Assembly (NCBI GenBank): GCA_963995525.1 | Contig: OZ023217.1 | Coordinates: forward strand, 25,843,587-25,907,586 | Source of the DNA: Escarpia spicata | Lineage: Eukaryota > Annelida > Polychaeta > Sabellida > Siboglinidae | Direction of reading: 5' to 3' | DNA length: 64,000 bases | Shown: positions 57,676-64,000 of the stretch, in pieces | How the letters are laid out: every line of letters starts with the position of its first letter | How positions within the stretch are numbered: position 1 is the stretch's first letter | The notes under the pieces: model-generated | Told to the model about the DNA's origin: nothing | What the model saw: the letters and a program-made list of their open reading frames with translations, nothing else | The model's database searches: none | Made by a program: the position numbers and the translations under genes

Positions 57676-58499
57676 CCACCCTCTATAATATTCTTCTGTC
57701 ATCTCTTCTGCAATGGGCTTCCATTCACTCTTGGTTGCTTGACAGTTTGTGCCTCTAACCGCTATGCTGTGGCATAGGCCTTGAATAGACTTTAGCAGCT
57801 CACGTTACGACAACAATTGCTTTGTAGTCACTTGTATCAAGTTCACAAATATGAAATAGAGTGTGTGGCATATGTATCTTGCTATTACCCTTCTGCTTAC
57901 AATAGAAACCCACCGTAACGACTATATTGTACACAATCAATCTTTGAACTCTGACCACTTTTTAGCCATGTACAGTTACCATTTCATTAATTCGTGAGGT
58001 TTCAACCATATACAATAACGAGTCAAATACATAAAATCATATCACGAGGATGATTTATTGATAGTGCAAGATACTTGCAAGTTACGTGTTTAAAACAGTG
58101 GCTAAATGGTTTCTTGTTTTCTCAACTTGTTGTATTTTAACTAGCTGTTTTTGTAGAAAAAACACAAAACATGTCTGATACACTGGAATATACTTTAGAT
58201 TAGATCTGGCCTGTTTTAGATTAAACAGGTATGTTTTTGTGACAGTCATATTTAAATATTTTTTTTAATCCATGACATGAATATATGGATTTAAAAAAAT
58301 TATTTATGAATATACATATTTATGGACAGAGTTTGAAATAAACACTATTATTATTATTACTAATACTACAAGATATTGTTGATATATGCATGTGTTCAAA
58401 AATCACCATTATGTTGATTGAATTTTAATATGATATTACACACTACCTGGTTAATTGATTATGCAACTAAACTGCAGAAAACGTTAACAAAATAGCCAC
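57676..58499 (-). other. Intron e/f, left part
   Basis: AT-rich, no repeat recognised. The donor GTGGCT directly follows exon e. Confidence 0.6.
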
Positions 58500-58655
58500 C
58501 TTGTAGAGGTCATAGTCCATGACATCACTGAGGAAAGACGGGAGTTCAGTGAGGAGGGTGTAGAAGCCCCAGTTCTCTGCAAAATGAGCAACAACAATGG
58601 CCAGGACTGGAAGAGAGGTGAACATCTTCTTCCAGGGCAGTGGAGATGACAAACC
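58500..58655 (-). CDS. SLC17-like exon e
   Basis: 156 bp, phase 0 on both sides. PWKKMFTSLPVLAIVVAHFA, ENWGFYTLLTELPSFL and DVMDYDLYK. It covers helix 7, with glutamate where vesicular glutamate transporters carry arginine. Confidence 0.95.
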
Positions 58656-59713
58656 CTGAAACATTCAAACACATGAAAGTATGTTGTGATGTTAGAAAAT
58701 TCTCATTTTTCTGCTATTGTCATGTGGCACTACTGAGTGGTACTGACTACTCTAATCACAAAATGTGAGTATATTAAAAAACTTACTAAAAGAATATTTT
58801 GCCACGAAACTCTTCATGTGTAACTTTCAAACACACAATATTTACATAAAAGTACTTTTATCTAGTATAATAATACTCTAACTAAAGTATCACCTTTTGT
58901 CTGTTATTTTTCCTGTTACCATCTTTTCTACAATGGTAGGTGTAGGCGCATGTGGTGGCTGTGTTATGCTGTGTTCCAATCACCTCGTGTATACCATGAA
59001 AATGACTTTGTAACTCCTACTTGACCCAGTTGCATAACTTTACAAGTGGCAAACTGGAGGAGCTCACACATCAAGTTCGCCAAGTCATGTTTACCATATA
59101 CATGAGCCCATTGGAATGCAGCATTACCTGTCCATTCAGTCTTGCAGAGTAGTTCTCAACAAACAGCAGTCACTGTCACCTCACAGTCTGATAAGCTCAA
59201 CAAAAAATGCATCCAGATGTTTTTCACACCTTTGACAGTAGTAGGGCAATTTTGTGCAGGCAGCCACTCAGTTGGATTTTAGGGTGAAACAGTACCTGGC
59301 AAATGAACTGTGAATGAATGCCAAGTCTTTGAGGCCTGTCACCACAGCCTTGTATAGGAAGGCATGTTGGCTGGGGAACTGGCTTCAAAGGATCATTGAA
59401 TCATTTGTAGCAATCACACTGCCCCAGTGTCTCCTTTTATGTAAACTACACAGCTAGCACAAAAGAAGCCAGCATGACTCCAAATGGTATTCTGGCAAGG
59501 GCCACTAATGCAGAAAAAAGCCACATGCAGCTGCTTCAGTACTGGAGATATAACATAAAAAATTAACTAAAAATATTGAAGTAGAAAGAAAAAAGTACAG
59601 GTAATAACATGCTCATGTATGGTACCAGGCCAGGTTTAAGCACATATCCAATGCCTTTTCTACTATACCGTAATCACCATAATGAATAAACATGATGATT
59701 TGACCTTGCTTAC
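58656..59713 (-). other. Intron d/e
   Basis: No repeat or gene recognised. Borders are GTAAGC and TTTCAG. Confidence 0.7.
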
Positions 59714-59838
59714 CCTCTTCTTGAAGGTCATTTCCTGCTGGATGTAGTCGAGTTCGTTGCGGGAGATGGTTGGATGTTCTGCTGGAGACTCACAGACTAT
59801 GACACACCACAGCCCATACCACACAATGGCCACAGCAC
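59714..59838 (-). CDS. SLC17-like exon d
   Basis: 125 bp, AVAIVWYGLWCVIVCESPAE then HPTISRNELDYIQQEM and FKKR. It encodes helix 6 and the start of the long cytoplasmic loop, with the family's SP..HP.IS..E..YI pattern. Confidence 0.94.
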
Positions 59839-60189
59839 CTGGCAGCAGAGAGAGATAGAGTTTGTTGTTTCCTAGCAAATACACATACATGTCAATTATG
59901 AATGGTGTAACCAATTATGAATGGTGTAACCATGTAAAACAGCAAACACAAAATCTGTAAAACAAAAAAACAGAAAATCGAAAGAATTGTCTGAATTTGT
60001 CTCTTCTGCTGGTAAGACTATCAAATTTCAGAAGAACACATTTACAGGTAAACAATATAATAATAATGGAATGACTTCTTCAGCGCCAATATCCTCGGAA
60101 AAAAACGAGCTCAGTGACACAACAAATCCAAAGGATTAAACGTTCTCATTGTCATGTACCGAGCAATAGTCATCAACAAGTGGATGGAA

Positions 60190-60725
60190 TTGTTAAAAAG
60201 CTAAGGAGGATAAGCGGTATTAAAAAGATAGATAACAAAGAAATGAAACTATAGTTCTTTCTGACTTAACACAAGTAGGGAGTAAGTTCCACAAAGTTGG
60301 TGCAGCAACCAAAAAGGCTTGAGTTCCAGCATTCATCGTAACTGTGGGAATAAAAAGTCTGCTCATCGAAGCTGTCTAGGTTTCATAGAATGTAGGTCTG
60401 CAGGTTGTTTGGATGATAGGGCTTGATAAGTAATTGTACAGATCTTAAAAATAATGCAATATCGCACAGGTACACAATGCAGTGATTTTAGGAGTGGCAC
60501 TGAGTGAGAAAAGTGACGAGATCGTGTAACTACTCATGCCAAACAATCCTGGACAAGTTTAACTTTTATAATGTCCTTGCTAGCTATATTATAAAGGAGG
60601 GAATTGCTATAGTCAAGTATGCTGCTAACAAGAGCTGTTGCACAAGTTTTATCCCCAAAAAATGACACATACCACCGAATATGGCGAAGATTATGGATAT
60701 GATAAAAACAGCAGCAACACATTTT
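60190..60725 (-). mobile_element. LINE 3' fragment in intron c/d
   Basis: Minus-strand pieces CCCCFYHIHNLRHIRWYVSF, ALVSSILDYSNSLLYNIASK and LVQDCLA match the LINE at 36,523-37,410, with extra stops. A TA run and a GCGT microsatellite (60,726-60,815) form its upstream edge. The intervening 59,839-60,189 shows only a 21-bp tandem duplication near 59,890-59,930. Confidence 0.75.
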
Positions 60726-60815
60726 AGATATATATATATATATATGTAGTGTGCATGCGTGCGTGCGTGCGTGCGTGCATGCATGCGTGTGCGTGTGTGC
60801 ATGTATGTATAAAAG
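60726..60815. repeat. (TA)n plus GTGC/GCAT microsatellite
   Basis: A TA run, then GCGTGCGTGCGTGCGTGC and GTGTGCATG variants. Confidence 0.95.
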
Positions 60816-61014
60816 TCTCTTGTCAGAAAGAAAGTGTAGGAAAAGTCCACGTGCAGTTCTTGTCAATTTTCTGTTTCGAGGGTTAATATAAACATAAGAA
60901 CTGGGGCTTTCTTGTTTGTTGCACCAACTCTATGGACTGCTGAGTGTTAAGTTAGTGTCATATATAAGCAGAAACCATAATAATGTCGTAACATTACTGA
61001 AAAGCCATCTTCCA

Positions 61015-61312
61015 GACCTCAGTTCCCCCTCCACACCAGACTTCCTGACCTCAGGTCCTCCAACACCAAACTTCCTGACCTCACTTCCCTCCACCAGACT
61101 TCCTGACCTCACTTCTCCCCACCAGACTTCCTGACCTCATTTCCCTCCACCGCACTTCCTGACCTCATTTCCCTCCACCAGACTTCCTGACCTCGCTTCT
61201 CCTCACCAGACTTCCTGACCTCACAACCCCTCCACACCAGACCTCTTGACCTCATTTCCCCCGCCACACCAGACCTCCTGACCTCACTTCTCTCCACACT
61301 ACACTTCCTGAA
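61015..61312. repeat. Minisatellite, unit about 27-30 bp, about 10 copies, in intron c/d
   Basis: The unit contains CCAGACTTCCTGACCTCACT with a following CCCTCCA stretch; spacing is irregular. No similarity to the neighbouring exon borders. Confidence 0.92.
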
Positions 61313-61664
61313 ATGTGTTGTCATCTAGCAATTACAGGATATTGAATCATCCTTGGAATGTGGTTCATAATGGAGTCGACACAAAAACTGGAACAGGAAG
61401 CTTGTCAAATTTAAAAGAAAACAAGTCTCCTGTATGACATCTTTAAGCTGAATATAGCATTGGTGCAACAATGCATGTCCGAGTACAAATGTATTTAATA
61501 TTGTTCATTATCATCTCAAATGCCAAAAACATTATACAAAAACTATGTCACATAATACTCTGTTATGAAATTACATATATATATATAAATATTTGTGGTT
61601 ACTTGTGATAATAGTGATGTTTATAAGATGTAAATGCACATTTACTGAAGAATCACCCACTTAC

Positions 61665-61751
61665 CAAAGATGTAGAAAATCCAGGCCCATCCCAAAGTGT
61701 TGGCTATCCATGCTGACAGTGGCATGGAGAGAACTGTTCCAAAGTAGGCAC
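61665..61751 (-). CDS. SLC17-like exon c
   Basis: 87 bp, AYFGTVLSMPLSAWIANTLG then WAWIFYIF, phase 1 at both ends. Covers the helix with the G.V.SMPL motif and the start of the next. Confidence 0.93.
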
Positions 61752-62054
61752 CTGGTCATAGTAAGCAGAACCAGTGAACATATCGGAAGTATCTAAGGTA
61801 ATAAATGACAAGTTATTAGGTCTGTGCCTTATTATATAGTATGTTACAACAAAAAGTGTAAGTTACATGTGTTGAACATGTGATTTGCCTGTGTGTCCAT
61901 ATGTATCTGTGCATGTGTGATAGCTAACAAGCAAGGGTAAATATGTATATACATACATATATATTTAATCAATTACGTATAATCAAAGTAATGTATATAT
62001 ACATCTATCAGTATATATAATAATAACATAATACATATGCTCCCTGTCACTCAC
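61752..62054 (-). other. Intron b/c
   Basis: About 300 bp, AT-rich with TATATACA words. Borders are GTGAGT and GACCAG. Nothing else seen. Confidence 0.8.
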
Positions 62055-62142
62055 CTGAAAATGATATTGTAACGAGCTTGCTGCGCTCCAGGATTGGAGC
62101 CCATTTACTCCAGATGGCATGGGCGCATGGGTACGTGACACC
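62055..62142 (-). CDS. SLC17-like exon b
   Basis: 88 bp, [20 protein letters not shown] then SKLVTISFS, ending in a split glycine codon. This is the most diagnostic SLC17 motif. Borders are TTCAG and GTGAGT. Confidence 0.95.
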
Positions 62143-62467
62143 CTGAACACAATCAATGTATTAGGTGAACAATTACATTCATGTAAAATGTAATTTAAAT
62201 AAAAGAAAATTACAATATCGTCAGCTGTGTTTTATTAAAATGACTCACATTCATTTGGAACATGTATTATCTGTATGGAGGCTGGACCACCAACTGAGTA
62301 ATTAGTTTGCAGTGATTGTGTCCAATGCTGAAGTAGTCCATGATATGACCATCATGTCTCCACAAAGGTTCACACAAGATGTGTAAATCTGAACATCAAA
62401 AGTTACCATAATCATATGTGTGCACATAATGAGTATCATACATGTATTTGTTATTACAAATTAATTA

Positions 62468-62670
62468 ACTGTGTGGCTACAGCATTTGACTCTCTATCGA
62501 GAGAACTGGGTTCGAATCCTGTGCTGCTGTGTGGACAAGTTCGTTCACTCCCCGTTGTTCCAGTTCACTCAGCTGTATGAACGAGTACCTGGCTATAGAC
62601 GTTGATGGATATTTGTATACAAATGGTCTTGGTGCATTAATTGCAGCATGGCTGAGTGCTTCCCAAGAAC
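62468..62670 (+). mobile_element. tRNA-derived SINE, copy E (3'-truncated) in intron a/b
   Basis: Head with GTGTGGCTACAGCATTTGAC and GGGTTCGAATCCTGTGCTGC, body with CAGCTGTATGAACGAGTACC up to GAGTGCTTCCCAAGAAC. The LINE-like tail is absent. Similar sequences of about 30 bp (ATAATGAGTATCATACATGT on the left at about 62,426-62,458, ATAATAAGTATCATAAATGT on the right at about 62,674-62,704) flank it and may be a long, diverged target duplication. Confidence 0.8.
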
Positions 62671-63111
62671 ATACATAATAAGTATCATAAATGTATTTAT
62701 TATTAATCTTAAACTGCTTTGCAAATATTTGCACAGCTTTTTTCTCAAAATCAGCATCAAAAGAGCTGTGAGCCGCGGGACACAAGGAACTAAGGTCATT
62801 CCCAATGACAAACACTTCAAAACTGTGGAGAATTTCTCATACTTAAGCTTTATAATATTAAGGTAACTTTTATTGTACCTAAATTCTTAGAAACTAACCT
62901 GAGAGGTGCATCAAAACAACATGGTTGGTATATCTAAAAATCAATATTTATGTCGTATGGTGCAGTCTGCAGTCATGGACAATTACCAATACTATTACAA
63001 ACTGACATGAATTCATTCAACATTTGTCCTACCAAACAAATTGTACTCTAACCTACAAAGTGATGTGCCAAGTAAGTGTTCTGAGATATGTGCATTTGAG
63101 AAAGGACTGAC

Positions 63112-63257
63112 CTCAAAGATGCCTTCCATGATGCGGAGAGAGACGAGACCGTAGGGGCTGAGACGGGCTGCGGGGGGGCTCACTAGGGTCAACACTGCAG
63201 TCCCCAAAATGCCAATCCCAAACAGGTGCTTGCCGCCAATCTTAGCAGCCAGCCAAC
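63112..63257 (-). CDS. SLC17-like exon a (first in window)
   Basis: 146 bp. The acceptor TCTCAG precedes it and GTCAGT follows. Encodes WLAAKIGGKHLFGIGILGTA, a VLTLVSP stretch and LRIMEGIFE. The W-A..GGK loop is the conserved major-facilitator loop between helices 2 and 3. The exon enters with codon position 2 (the split glycine G|GT) and leaves in phase 0. Confidence 0.92.
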
Positions 63258-64000
63258 CTGAGATTTAACATTTCATTTGTTAACAGTTTATATGTAATTT
63301 TATGTTCTATATAATACTAGAACAATTATGTTCGTGTTTCAATATATAGGATTAAATAATACAAAATGGTTTAATACTATAGTTTTACTATTATTATACT
63401 AATATTTATTTATTTACCAAGTTTGTACTTTTATTTCTGGGGATATGTGATATTCTTTAAAATTTGTTGGCATTCGGCTTTTGTTTTTAATTTACAAACG
63501 TTATGTATATTTTATGCGTGCACATGTGTGTTGGGGGGGGGGGGTGATGGGAGACAAGCATGAAAGAGTATAAAAAATGGGCCAAGTGGCCCTGAAGTCC
63601 TTTGGACTAATACGTCTATATGTGACCTTGTAACATTATTTTCTTACATCCTTTGTAAAGGTTTGGTAGGGTGCTTTACATGGTTTCAAAAATTATGACT
63701 GCTAAAAAAATTGGCAAAGTTATGGAGCATTGAACATGGTAGGGATCAAAAAGTGAAAATGAAGAAAACGGCTGTTGAACTTTTACATTATATATGCAAA
63801 TGGATTGCATGGAAATATTACATTCAAATGTGGCACACAGTATGTAATATGTATGTTATGTTGCAATGATACACTGGAAGTACAAATGTGCTGCTACAAA
63901 GACTTATCAAGTTATGCCAGATTATGTCTTAATGTGTAAAACTAAGAGGACATATTATTTGAGAGCAAAAGGTAGACTCACTGTTTGACACAGTTTAAAA
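63258..64000 (-). other. Intron upstream of exon a
   Basis: AT-rich with a (G)n run near 63,534-63,544. No exon recognised. Earlier exons of the SLC17 gene must lie beyond the window. Confidence 0.6.

Larger units (their letters stand above)
49400..63257 (-). other. SLC17-family solute carrier gene (sialin/VGLUT-like), nine C-terminal coding exons
   Basis: Nine exons joined 63,257 to 49,400 on the minus strand give about 377 residues in one frame, each with AG/GT borders and matching phases. This would be a major-facilitator membrane protein of 12 helices, of which the part from the loop before helix 3 or so to the C-terminus is here. Family signatures are [61 protein letters not shown] and YASVLMGISNT. 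The arginine and glutamate of the R..EG..EG helix, important for anion transport in the family, are kept. The position that is arginine in helix 7 of vesicular glutamate transporters is glutamate here (HFAENW), which points towards sialin-like or phosphate-cotransporter-like relatives. Substrate is therefore open. Likely in vesicle, lysosome or plasma membrane. About 100 N-terminal residues and the promoter lie beyond 64,000. Confidence 0.93.

Overview
The window reads as repeat-rich nuclear DNA from a multicellular eukaryote, most likely an aquatic invertebrate. There is no sign of bacterial gene organisation. The evidence is one split gene with GT..AG introns, many decayed non-LTR retrotransposons (LINEs), tRNA-derived SINEs, two Ty3/Gypsy-type LTR retrotransposons, and abundant micro- and minisatellites. 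The species cannot be fixed; a mollusc or another lophotrochozoan, or a cephalochordate, would fit.

From 1 to 29 kb I see no host gene. This part is a mosaic of AC/GT microsatellites, a 30-bp minisatellite, two copies of a dispersed element with internal tandem repeats, LINE copies (the best at 5.03-7.79 kb and 12.40-16.23 kb, both + strand), four copies of one tRNA-SINE family, and a striking 222-bp perfect inverted repeat (27,630-28,782). From 29.9 to 44.6 kb lies a nested structure. Inverted repeats of about 0.53 kb (30,161-30,700 and 42,512-43,044) enclose + strand pieces of a broken gene that resembles a recurrent uncharacterised protein family of aquatic animals. That interior was later invaded by a decayed Gypsy element (31,946-36,400, +), a LINE fragment (36,523-37,410, -) and a very young Gypsy element (37,637-42,253, -) with identical LTRs and a 5-bp target duplication. 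LINE pieces lie outside both inverted repeats. An inverted piece of the same uncharacterised family lies at 43.6-44.2 kb.

From 49.4 to 63.3 kb the minus strand carries the last nine coding exons of an SLC17-family (sialin/vesicular glutamate transporter-like) solute carrier. The reading frame is kept across all eight introns and ends at a TGA at 49,400-49,402. The N-terminal exons lie beyond 64,000. Its introns hold CR1-, RTE- and L2-type LINE pieces, a SINE and several minisatellites.

The most unusual observation is that three minisatellites in this gene are built from exon edges. A 20-bp array carries the 5' splice site (exon tail plus GT). A 31-bp array in the same intron carries the 3' splice site (CAG plus the first 12 exon bases). 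A 30-32-bp array at the gene's end carries the last codons and the stop codon. The intron therefore opens with a long run of donor-like sites and closes with a long run of acceptor-like sites.
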